From contig NZ_JAJOZB010000001.1 in assembly GCF_023701745.1 (NCBI RefSeq), forward strand, positions 3,850,501 to 3,914,500: a stretch of 64,000 bases of DNA, written 5' to 3'. The DNA is from Streptomyces sp. RKAG293 (GTDB taxonomy: Bacteria; Actinomycetota; Actinomycetes; Streptomycetales; Streptomycetaceae). This document shows, piece by piece, positions 35,360 through 42,087 of this stretch (within the stretch, counting starts at the first letter, position 1; each line of letters opens with the position of its first letter). The notes under the pieces were generated by a model. It was not told where the DNA came from, did not search any database, and was given only the letters and a program-made list of their open reading frames with translations. The position numbers and the translations under genes are program-made.

Positions 35360-36769
35360 TCAGGAAGCCTTGGCCTTCGCGGCTGCCTCGGCGGTCGCCG
35401 CGTTCGCCGGGACGGCCGCCTTCGCGGGGGCCGGGGCCGGACGGGCCGCCTCGTAGAACTCCTCGCGGGGGTTCTCCATGGCGCCGAGCGAGACGACCTC
35501 GCGCTTGAGGAACATCGCGAGCGTCCAGTCGGCGAAGACCCGGATCTTGCGGTTCCAGGTCGGGACGGCCATGCCGTGGTAGCCACGGTGCATGTACCAG
35601 GCCAGCCGGCCCTTGAGCTTGATCTTGGTCTTGCCGACCACGATCATCGCCACGCCCTTGTGCAGACCGAGACCGGCGACCGCGCCCTTGTTGGCGTGGG
35701 CGTAGGTCTGCTGCGGGAAGCCGCGCATCCCCGACACCACGTTGTCGCCGAGGACCTTGGCCTGGCGCAGCGCGTGCTGGGCGTTCGGCGGGCACCAGGC
35801 GTTCTCGACGCCGGCCTTGCGGGCGGCGATGTCCGGGACCTGGGCGTTGTCGCCCGCGGCCCAGATGTAGTCGGTGCCCTGCACCTGGAGCTTCTCCGAG
35901 GTGTCCACGTGGCCGCGCGGGCCGAGCGGGAGACCGAAGCGGGCGAGCGCCGGGTTCGGCTTGACGCCGGCGGTCCACACGATCGTGGAGGCGTCGACCT
36001 CCAGGCCGTTGGCGAGCACCACGTGCTTGTCGACACAGGACTTCATCGACGTGCTGAGGTAGACCTCGATACCGCGCTCGCGCAGGTGCTCCAGGCCCCA
36101 CTCGCCCAGCTGCGGACCGACCTCGGGGAGGATCTTGTCCGCGGCGTCGACGAGGATGAAGCGCATGTCCTCGCGCTTGACGTTCGGGTAGTACTTGGCG
36201 GCGTCGCGGGCCATGTCCTCGACCTCGCCTATGGTCTCCGCGCCGGCGAAGCCACCGCCGACGAAGACGAAGGTCAGCGCCTTGCGGCGGACGTCCTCGT
36301 CCGTCGTGGAGTCGGCCTTGTCGAGCTGCTCGAGGACGTGGTTGCGCAGGCCGATGGCCTCCTCGACGCCCTTCATACCGATGCCGTTCTCGGCCAGGCC
36401 GGGGATCGGGAAGGTACGGGAGACCGCGCCGAGCGCGATGATCAGGTAGTCGAAGGGCAGCTCGTAGGTCTCACCCACGAGCGGCTGGATCGACGCGACC
36501 TTGCGGTCCTGATCGATGTTCATCACGCGGCCGGTGAGCACCTCCGCACCGGGCAGCACGCGTCGGAGCGGGACGACGACATGGCGCGGGGAGATGCTGC
36601 CGGCGGCAGCTTCGGGAAGGAACGGCTGGTACGTCATGTACGAGCGCGGGTCAACGACAGTGACCGTCGCCTCGCCGTACCGCATCTTCTTCATGATGCG
36701 GCGCGCCGCGTACAGGCCGACGTATCCGCCGCCTACTACGAGGATCCGTGGACGCTCCGAAGTGCTCAT
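35360..36769 (-). CDS. ndh: Type II NADH dehydrogenase (NAD(P)/FAD-dependent oxidoreductase)
   Basis: 469 residues from ATG 36769; ATG 36787 is an alternative and neither has a strong ribosome site. The FAD-binding site is at the N terminus (PRILVVGGGYVGLYAARRI); the NAD-binding site is TFVFVGGGFAGAETIGEVED near 165-185; IWAAGDNAQVP binds FAD further on. The C-terminal part has the amphipathic membrane-binding region (KLKGRLAWYMHRGYHGM) and an Ala-rich tail. It passes electrons from NADH to menaquinone without pumping protons. A Rex-type palindrome lies about 285 bp upstream, which would fit control by the NADH/NAD ratio. Confidence 0.9.
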   Translation of the reverse strand: MSTSERPRILVVGGGYVGLYAARRIMKKMRYGEATVTVVDPRSYMTYQPFLPEAAAGSISPRHVVVPLRRVLPGAEVLTGRVMNIDQDRKVASIQPLVGETYELPFDYLIIALGAVSRTFPIPGLAENGIGMKGVEEAIGLRNHVLEQLDKADSTTDEDVRRKALTFVFVGGGFAGAETIGEVEDMARDAAKYYPNVKREDMRFILVDAADKILPEVGPQLGEWGLEHLRERGIEVYLSTSMKSCVDKHVVLANGLEVDASTIVWTAGVKPNPALARFGLPLGPRGHVDTSEKLQVQGTDYIWAAGDNAQVPDIAARKAGVENAWCPPNAQHALRQAKVLGDNVVSGMRGFPQQTYAHANKGAVAGLGLHKGVAMIVVGKTKIKLKGRLAWYMHRGYHGMAVPTWNRKIRVFADWTLAMFLKREVVSLGAMENPREEFYEAARPAPAPAKAAVPANAATAEAAAKAKAS

Positions 36770-37009
36770 GGTTCGAGTATCCAGCACCTGATGGGGGGGT
36801 GCTCGTGAGCCCCTTCACAAGGTCCTGGACACCCTCTGCTACACTGCCCGGCCGCGTGATCAGGCCCACAGCCCTCCGAGGGAACCCGAGACCTGGGCGG
36901 GCCGTTGAGCGCACCATCTGATCAGCGAAGATCGGCGCCCTTTGGGCATGTCTCCAAAGGGCTGTAACACCGCGGAAACACCGCGCCACAAGGGTTCCGA
37001 GGGGTCTCG

Positions 37010-37044
37010 GGCCCTACGGCCTTGGAAAACTGGGCCGTAGGGCC
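37010..37044. terminator. 12-bp perfect stem hairpin upstream of ndh
   Basis: GGCCCTACGGCC (37010-37021) and GGCCGTAGGGCC (37033-37044). It could end minus-strand transcripts coming from the XRE region or be part of the ndh leader. The rest of 36770-37009 holds no gene; a possible -10 (TAGCAG, minus strand) is near 36837-36842. Confidence 0.55.
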
Positions 37045-37053
37045 GGAACTTCA

Positions 37054-37069
37054 TGTGAAGAGTTTCACA
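37054..37069. promoter_or_regulatory. Putative Rex operator
   Basis: TGTGAAGAGTTTCACA is a perfect 6-4-6 palindrome and matches the known Streptomyces Rex operator form TGTGAA-N4-TTCACA. Rex senses NADH/NAD and represses respiratory genes. The downstream minus-strand gene is ndh, a natural target, but the 285-bp distance and a hairpin in between are unusual. Confidence 0.6.
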
Positions 37070-37078
37070 AACTTCGTG

Positions 37079-37222
37079 CTACGCGATGCTCCAGGCGATG
37101 CCGTCGAGCATGTCATGCGAACTGACACTCGATTCATCGTCCATGATCGCGACGTCTTGGGCCCCTGCTGCCGGGGCGTTTTCGACCTCGGGTTCCCGTA
37201 CGAGAGCGACCCTGGCAACCAT
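37079..37222 (-). CDS. Possible 47-residue small protein; C terminus resembles the Ppx tail
   Basis: From ATG 37222 (GTCGGAACG upstream) a short frame encodes MVARVALVREPEVENAPAAG and more, ending SSVSSHDMLDGIAWSIA. The end is strikingly like the C terminus of the Ppx/GppA protein in this window (VVSEHDILDGIAYKLA), and the DNA matches at 28 of 34 bases (37093-37126 with 41033-41066). It may be a true small gene following the XRE regulator, or a relic of a ppx 3' end left by insertion of the accessory block. I cannot decide from sequence alone. Confidence 0.35.
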   Translation of the reverse strand: MVARVALVREPEVENAPAAGAQDVAIMDDESSVSSHDMLDGIAWSIA

Positions 37223-37250
37223 CAGCGTTCCGACGACCGGCGTCCGACCG

Positions 37251-38354
37251 CTAGGCGCGGATCTCGTCCATGAGCATGCGCAGCGTGAGTGAATGCTTCT
37301 CCGGCGGAAGGGCGTCCATGGCCGCTTGCGCGTAGGCCGCACCCCCTGCCCGATCTCCGGAGCGGGCGAGCATCAGCCCACGGTGTAGCTCCAGGTGCGT
37401 GGCGAACCGGGGCAGGCTCGCAGGCAGCTCCCGACGGGCTTGCTCTTGTGCTTCTACCGCTCCCTTCTCGTCGCCGAGACGCGCGAGGAGCAGGGACAGA
37501 AACACGTTCATGCGCCACCACGGCACCGCATAGTCGGAGGTCTGTTCGTAAGACCCTGACGCATCGAAAATCCGGCGGCCCTGATCAACAAGAGCAAGGG
37601 CAGTCGCCCGGTCCCCACGGAGCGCCGCGGCGTGCGCCTTGCCCATGACCGCGTTCAGCAGCCCGAGCGAAGGCTTGTCGGAGACGGCGAGGGCTTGATC
37701 TGCCAAGACGTCGGCGACTCCCAAAGATGCGCCCTCATACCCGAGCGCGATGGCTGCCCGGCCCCGGACCCAAATCCGGGCTTGCGCGTCTCCGGACTCA
37801 TCCGCGGCATCAGCGGCCATGCGGTACCAATGGACTGCCTTGGAACCATCCGACCCGGGGAACGTCTTCGCATACAACGTCATGAGCCGGGCCGCGACGG
37901 ACCACAACTGCGGCTTATCAAGTTGCTGCTGAACCACCACCAGTTCGCCCGACACCCGACGCTGAATGTCGGCAGCACCGAGGCTCATGTATTGGGTTCC
38001 GTACGTGGTCAGCTTCCCTTCCCAAGCCTCGACGGACGGCCCGCCCTTGAGGCGGGCGGCAAATCCCGCGGTCAGAAGATCCGAGGCCACCACGGGCGCT
38101 ATCGCCGCCCCTGCCGCGTCGGTCAAAAAGGTACGGCGCTTCACGTCATCCTCAAGCACAGCTAGGGGCACGTCCAGGACGGCCGACAGACACCGGAGGT
38201 AGTACGAGCCAGGCTCAATTTTGGAACGCTCCCAGTTGCTCACGTACTCCCGAGCGAGGTTCGTCCCGAACGCATCATTGATTTCCGACGCTAACCGGCC
38301 CTGGGACCAGCCGCGCGCCGAGCGTAGGTCCTTGATCAGAGCGCCGATACTCAT
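37251..38354 (-). CDS. XRE-family transcriptional regulator with TPR-like C-terminal domain
   Basis: 367 residues. Residues 1-65 form a helix-turn-helix (IGALIKDLRSARGWSQGRLA, then YVSNWERSKIEPGSYYLRCL). The remainder is all-helical, TPR-like, beginning with a KRRTFLTDAAGAAIAPVVAS segment typical of actinobacterial XRE regulators. These often control neighbouring small-protein or RiPP genes. Codon 21 is TTA (38294-38292), so translation should need bldA tRNA. It is divergent from small genes; a CTAGTG-ATCG-CACTAG palindrome and another CACTAG half-site in the 139-bp spacer are likely its operator. Confidence 0.85.
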   Translation of the reverse strand: MSIGALIKDLRSARGWSQGRLASEINDAFGTNLAREYVSNWERSKIEPGSYYLRCLSAVLDVPLAVLEDDVKRRTFLTDAAGAAIAPVVASDLLTAGFAARLKGGPSVEAWEGKLTTYGTQYMSLGAADIQRRVSGELVVVQQQLDKPQLWSVAARLMTLYAKTFPGSDGSKAVHWYRMAADAADESGDAQARIWVRGRAAIALGYEGASLGVADVLADQALAVSDKPSLGLLNAVMGKAHAAALRGDRATALALVDQGRRIFDASGSYEQTSDYAVPWWRMNVFLSLLLARLGDEKGAVEAQEQARRELPASLPRFATHLELHRGLMLARSGDRAGGAAYAQAAMDALPPEKHSLTLRMLMDEIRA

Positions 38355-38419
38355 GACCCCATCTTGCCCCTACGAATGCCACTAGCAAGCAAGTCACCCA
38401 GCCCTAGACCGACTTGCCA

Positions 38420-38435
38420 CTAGTGATCGCACTAG
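38420..38435. promoter_or_regulatory. Palindromic operator candidate in the XRE divergent spacer
   Basis: CTAGTG-ATCG-CACTAG is a perfect palindrome. A third half-site CACTAG lies at 38380-38385; both halves share the flank TGCCACTAG. A second palindrome TCGACT-TCG-AGTCGA lies at 38443-38457, nearer the plus-strand genes. Confidence 0.5.
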
Positions 38436-38493
38436 GCCGCCCTCGACTTCGAGTCGACTCTATTCAGCACAACAGCGGCAAAGGGGGTCGACG

Positions 38494-38703
38494 ATGACGA
38501 CGTACCGAGAAGGCGCGTACGTAGTGGACGCGATGACGGCCGAACTGGCGATGGTGGTCCGACCGTCGGGTGCACTGGTCGTGTTGCAAAGGCCCGGCAC
38601 CGACCGGCGATGGGAAGCAGACCCGGACGCCCTGAGGCTTGCGACACGCGATGAGCGCGAACGAGCCGGCCTCTCTTCCAACGGCATGGGAGTCACGGAA
38701 TGA
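38494..38703 (+). CDS. Small hypothetical protein of the XRE-linked type
   Basis: 69 residues: TTYREGAYVVDAMTAELAMV, then VRPSGALVVLQRPGTDRRWE and a charged end. It looks like a compact beta-barrel-like small protein commonly found beside XRE regulators in Streptomyces; I know no function. ATG 38494 follows GGGGGTCGACG. The stop overlaps the next gene's start (ATGA at 38700-38703), so the small genes form a coupled operon divergent from the regulator. Confidence 0.7.
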   Translation: MTTYREGAYVVDAMTAELAMVVRPSGALVVLQRPGTDRRWEADPDALRLATRDERERAGLSSNGMGVTE

Positions 38704-38897
38704 GACCCCAACCGCCGACTATCTGTTCCGGCCCGGTGCATCTACCTCCACCCGTGCTCCCGCCGCTGCCCGCGCCTGGCTGCGCCGTATGTGACGCCCT
38801 GAACGTCGAGCGTGACCGGGCCCGCGGTACACGGGACCTCACGCAAGAGACGGCCGTCAACGTGATCATGACCCGGCACAAGGCGGCACAGCACTGA
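38700..38897 (+). CDS. Small CxxC protein
   Basis: 65 residues from ATG 38700, coupled to the preceding gene by ATGA. A Pro-rich N terminus (PVHLPPPVLPPLPAPG) is followed by CAVC and a charged helix (ALNVERDRARGTRDLTQET, then AVNVIMTRHKAAQH). Similar small proteins with a single CxxC and an Arg/Asp-rich helix occur next to XRE regulators in Streptomyces. Function unknown. Its stop overlaps the start of the next small gene (TGATG). Confidence 0.65.
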   Translation: MRPQPPTICSGPVHLPPPVLPPLPAPGCAVCDALNVERDRARGTRDLTQETAVNVIMTRHKAAQH

Positions 38898-39214
38898 TGC
38901 GATTGGCAACGTTGGCCGGACCGCCCGCACCGCCCCCGTCCGAGGACGACAAGTGGCGGCGCGGTCGCTGCTGGCTTTGGTGCGGGCGCGCCGATACGCG
39001 CGTCGCGTGAATAGGACCGGCGACGACGCCCGGCAGCCTGTCCGCGGATATGCATGCCTGCGAATTCTGTCTGACGGTGCTCCATGACCAGATCTGGGAT
39101 GAAGCCATGGCCACGGACCGCGGGGCACCAAAGAACGGCGCGGGAGTCTCCGACGTGCGTGTACCGGATCAGCTCCTACAGCCCGGGACTGGCCGCCACC
39201 GAAGATCCACCTGA
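38897..39214 (+). pseudogene. Small Cys-rich protein gene interrupted by an in-frame TGA
   Basis: From ATG 38897, overlapping the previous stop, the frame encodes MRLATLAGPPAPPPSEDDKW, then RRGRCWLWCGRADTRVA, and meets TGA at 39008-39010. The same frame continues with IGPATTPGSLSADMHACEFC and LTVLHDQIWDEAMATDRG to a stop at 39212-39214. The second part has the matching CxxC pair (CEFC) expected for a protein with CWLWC in the first part, so the two look like one gene of about 105 residues. Changing TGA to TGG (Trp) would restore it. Alternatively a 37-residue protein and a 54-residue protein (ATG 39050) are made separately. Confidence 0.5.
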
Positions 39215-39384
39215 GCTCCCGCTCCGGTCGTGAGCGCCCAAGCCGATGGGCCTTACGCTCCCCCGCGCGACCGGAGCGGGCCCCGACCCCCACACAGCGG
39301 CTACTCGGCCGCGCCTGGGTGATTGATGCACGGCGGCGCGGGGATAGTCCCCTCGCTGGCACGGCAAGCAGAAGAGAGAAGCAC

Positions 39385-39513
39385 ATGAAGCCCTGGTACC
39401 TGATGGCCGACGGCGGACAGGACGACGGCGACAGCGGCAACAAGCACGGTGGAGGCGGCTCCGACGAGGGCGGCAACACCTCTGACGGCTCCGGACCGGC
39501 GGACGGCAAGTGA
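39385..39513 (+). CDS. Asp-Gly-rich 42-residue peptide, candidate RiPP precursor
   Basis: From ATG 39385, with AAGAGAGAAGC just upstream. The start MKPWYLMADGGQDDGDSG is followed by a Gly-rich, acidic and hydrophilic tail (NKHGGGGSDEGGNTSDGSGP, then ADGK). It has 13 Gly and 7 Asp, with four Asp-Gly steps (9-10, 14-15, 34-35, 40-41), the sites most prone to aspartimide and isoaspartate formation. There is no signal peptide. The stop overlaps the start of a protein-isoaspartate-methyltransferase-like gene by GTGA, so the two are translationally coupled. Together they match the plan of RiPP families in which such a methyltransferase converts Asp to methyl ester and then aspartimide (imiditides, pamtides). 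Substrate status is inferred. Confidence 0.7.
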   Translation: MKPWYLMADGGQDDGDSGNKHGGGGSDEGGNTSDGSGPADGK

Positions 39514-40685
39514 CCGAGCACAACGTGAGGGAGGCCGGCCCGGGAGGGCTGGCCTCCGTGCTCTTAGCGAACGGCTCGCTGACCACCGATTGGCTGCCTA
39601 CCTTCGAGGCCGTGCCGCGCGAGCTGTTCGTACCCGACACCCTGTGGCCCGGCCGCGAGAGCGGAGTCGGCCAGGGCGAGCACATCAGCCGCCTGAACGA
39701 CCCGGAAGCCTGGCGGACGGCCGTGTACTCGGATATCCCGCTGACCACCCAATGGGATGACGGCAAGCACACCGGCACCGGGCGGGGCACCACGCCGACA
39801 TCGTCCAACTCCCGCCCCAAACTGGTGTTCGCCATGCTTGCCGCCCTGGACGTCGAGCCAGGACACAAGGTGCTGGAGATCGGAACTGGCACAGGGTGGA
39901 ATGCCGCCCTCCTCGCGCACCGCGTCGGGGCCGAGAACGTGGTCACCGTCGAGGTCGACACGGTCAACGCGGCCGAGGCGGCGGCCCGCCTTGAGCGGGC
40001 CGGCGTTCGCCCGCTGAGCGTGGTGGGCGACGGCGCGCTCGGATTCCCACAGGAAGCTCCCTACGACCGGATCATGGCTACGTGCTCCATCGGGTCCGTG
40101 CCATACGCCTGGGTCACCCAGGCGCGCCCAGGCGGGGTGATCCTGGCTCCGTGGGGCCCGGCCTACGGCGGAGAGGCAATCACCCGATTGGTCGTCTCTG
40201 GCGATGGCACGGCCTCGGGACAGTTCGTCATGTCGTCCGCGTTCATGCGCCTGCGAGACCAGCGGACGAGACGACCTCCCCGGGAGACGTACCTCAAGGG
40301 TGCGGACTGGCCCGCGGGAGGAGACCGCCGGCTAACGGAACTCTCGCCCGATGACATGGGCGATTGGGTTCACATGTTCACCATCGGCATCCAGTCACCT
40401 GGGATGTTCTGCCGGCCGGAATGGTTCGAGAACGACGCATACCGACTGTGGCTCTTCGACGTCGACGCGCTCTCATGGGCAACCGCGGACTTCGAGAAAG
40501 GCCGTTCGACATACGTGGTGGTGCAGTCCGGGCCACGGCGCCTGTGGGACGAAGTGGAATCCGCCATGGCTTGGTGGAACGCACATGACCGACCGGGCTT
40601 CGAACGCTTCGGGCTCACCGTGACCCCGGACGGCCAGCACGTGTGGCTCGACAACCCCGGCACACCGGTGCCCAAAAACGGCTAG
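39510..40685 (+). CDS. Protein-L-isoaspartate O-methyltransferase-like RiPP methyltransferase
   Basis: 391 residues from GTG 39510. Residues 20-60 (DWLPTFEAVPRELFVPDTLW) and 100-260 match the PCMT/PIMT family, with the SAM-binding motif VLEIGTGTGWNAALLAHRVG at 121-140 and the post motif VVGDGALGFPQEAPYDRIMA. Unlike housekeeping PIMTs (about 210 residues) it has an extra C-terminal domain of about 130 residues (DWVHMFTIGIQSPGMFCRPE onward), as in the RiPP-associated enzymes of actinobacteria. Codon 19 is TTA (39564-39566), implying bldA dependence. No ATP-grasp, LanM or other cyclase is nearby, so it would act alone on the coupled peptide. A hairpin at 40704-40735 ends the unit. Confidence 0.85.
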   Translation: MTEHNVREAGPGGLASVLLANGSLTTDWLPTFEAVPRELFVPDTLWPGRESGVGQGEHISRLNDPEAWRTAVYSDIPLTTQWDDGKHTGTGRGTTPTSSNSRPKLVFAMLAALDVEPGHKVLEIGTGTGWNAALLAHRVGAENVVTVEVDTVNAAEAAARLERAGVRPLSVVGDGALGFPQEAPYDRIMATCSIGSVPYAWVTQARPGGVILAPWGPAYGGEAITRLVVSGDGTASGQFVMSSAFMRLRDQRTRRPPRETYLKGADWPAGGDRRLTELSPDDMGDWVHMFTIGIQSPGMFCRPEWFENDAYRLWLFDVDALSWATADFEKGRSTYVVVQSGPRRLWDEVESAMAWWNAHDRPGFERFGLTVTPDGQHVWLDNPGTPVPKNG

Positions 40686-40703
40686 ACGTTCGGCCACAAC
40701 AGT

Positions 40704-40735
40704 GCCCCCGATTGGGATCCCTCCCGGTCGGGGGC
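40704..40735 (+). terminator. Terminator after the methyltransferase gene
   Basis: GCCCCCGA (40704-40711) pairs with TCGGGGGC (40728-40735); inner bases can extend the stem. Confidence 0.6.
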
Positions 40736-40789
40736 GCCGTGCTGCTATCGCGTCAGCCCCCGGACCAAAAATCGAACTAGAATCGAACA

Positions 40790-40930
40790 ATGGAAAGAGG
40801 ACAGCAGGCCAAGCGGCAGGGTGTCGGGCCATTGGCAGTCGTCCGGCTGCCCGACGGTCAAGCAGTGCAGGCAGTGGTTCTGCGCCGGATCCGGGATTTC
40901 GACGGATCTAAGGGCTCCCCCACAACAGCA
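40790..40930 (+). pseudogene. Possible 5' remnant of a small-protein gene
   Basis: From ATG 40790 the frame gives MERGQQAKRQGVGPLAVVRL, then PDGQAVQAVVLRRIRDFDGS, which looks like the start of a small beta-rich actinobacterial protein (perhaps DUF6233-like). After about residue 40 it runs into the terminator before ppx and loses coding character. The upstream sequence has two similar ATCGAA-containing stretches. I read it as a truncated gene at the edge of the accessory block. Confidence 0.3.
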
Positions 40931-40970
40931 GCGGCCCCGATACCACCGCTAAGGCGGTACCGGGGCCGCT
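40930..40970. terminator. Bidirectional terminator before ppx 3' end
   Basis: AGCGGCCCCG (40930-40939) pairs with CGGGGCCGCT (40961-40970), with an inner ACCGC/GCGGT stem. Confidence 0.75.
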
Positions 40971-41000
40971 CCGCGCCCGTCGTAGACGCGTTACCGCAGG

Positions 41001-42044
41001 TCAGGCTCTGTCTGGTTCTTCTGCCAGTTTGTAGGCGATGCCGTCGAGGATGTCGTGCTCGCTCACGACGACCTCCCGGGCCCCGGTCCGCTCCATGATC
41101 TGGAGCAGGACGAGCGCTCCCGCGCCGATGACGTCGACCCGTCCCGGGTGCATCACGGGGATGGCCGCGCGCTCGGCGTGGGTGGCCGCGAGGAGCCGGC
41201 CGGTGATCTCCCTGACCTGGTCCAGGGAGATCACCGAATGGTGGATCGCGGCCGAGTCGTACTCCGTCAGTCCCAGCGCGACGGCGGCGATCGTGGTGAC
41301 GGAGCCGGCCAGTCCGACGAGGGTGCGGGCCTGCTCCAGCGGGACGGATGCGGCCACCTCGTCCAGCGCGGCGTTGATGTCGGCCTTGATGGCGGTGATC
41401 CGGCCGAGCGTCGGCGGATCGATGATCGTGCCGTCGTCGGCGGTCAGGTGCCGTTCGGTCATCCGCACACAGCCGATGTCGACGGAGCGGGCCGCGAGCA
41501 CGGTGTCGTCGCCGACCACGAACTCGGTCGAGCCGCCGCCGATGTCCACCACGAGGTAGGGCTTCGCGTGGCCTTCGTGACCGGTCAGTTCCCTGGTGGC
41601 GCCGGTGAAGGAGAACTCGGCCTCCTGGTCACCGGTGATCACCTCGGGCTCGACGCCCAGGATGTCCACCACACCGCGGACGAAGTCCGCGCGGTTCTCG
41701 GCGTCGCGGGAGGCGGACGTCGCAACGAAGCGCAGCCGCTCCGCCCCGAGCTCCTTGATGGCGGCGGCGTACTCGCGGCAGGCCGCGAAGGTCCGCTCCA
41801 GCGCCTCGGGCGCCAGCCGTCCGGTGCGGTCCACGCCCTGCCCGAGCCGGACGATCGTCATCCGCCGGTCGAGGTCCTTGAGCTCGCCCGTGACGGGGTC
41901 GGCGTCGGCGACGAGCAGCCGGATGGAGTTGGTACCGCAGTCGATGGCCGCGACGCGGGACCCCTTTTGCTGTTCCCTCGCCTCCGGGCGCTCAGACCCG
42001 GTGTCGACGTTCCTCGACGCTGCGTTCCCTCGTTCCTCGGTCAC
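41001..42044 (-). CDS. ppx: Exopolyphosphatase/guanosine pentaphosphate phosphatase family (Ppx/GppA)
   Basis: 347 residues if GTG 42044 is used; the usual family start would be near residue 31 (VAAIDCGTNSIRLLVADADP), and about 30 extra N-terminal residues are low-complexity. The actin-like ATPase fold is shown by the phosphate-1 motif IDCGTNSIRLLV, the second loop VVDIGGGSTEFVVGDD, and LVGLAGSVTTIAAVALGL. The enzyme hydrolyses polyphosphate or pppGpp and so connects phosphate storage with the stringent response. The C terminus VVSEHDILDGIAYKLAEE is the part that has an imperfect copy at 37079-37126. In a unit with the DUF501 gene 43 bp upstream. Confidence 0.92.
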   Translation of the reverse strand: MTEERGNAASRNVDTGSERPEAREQQKGSRVAAIDCGTNSIRLLVADADPVTGELKDLDRRMTIVRLGQGVDRTGRLAPEALERTFAACREYAAAIKELGAERLRFVATSASRDAENRADFVRGVVDILGVEPEVITGDQEAEFSFTGATRELTGHEGHAKPYLVVDIGGGSTEFVVGDDTVLAARSVDIGCVRMTERHLTADDGTIIDPPTLGRITAIKADINAALDEVAASVPLEQARTLVGLAGSVTTIAAVALGLTEYDSAAIHHSVISLDQVREITGRLLAATHAERAAIPVMHPGRVDVIGAGALVLLQIMERTGAREVVVSEHDILDGIAYKLAEEPDRA

Positions 42045-42087
42045 TTGGTCTCGTCTCTTTCGACACCGGCGCGCCCTTTGGCTCGCT

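Noticed and set aside
39323..39348. TTGATG ... GATAGT as promoter of the Asp-Gly-rich peptide gene
   Set aside because: Spacer is only 14 bp, too short for a vegetative promoter; left unannotated.
40702..40911. A 69-codon plus-strand frame between the methyltransferase and ppx
   Set aside because: It starts within the terminator hairpin and has Ala/Gly/Arg/Ser-rich shadow composition; the 40790 frame is more gene-like.
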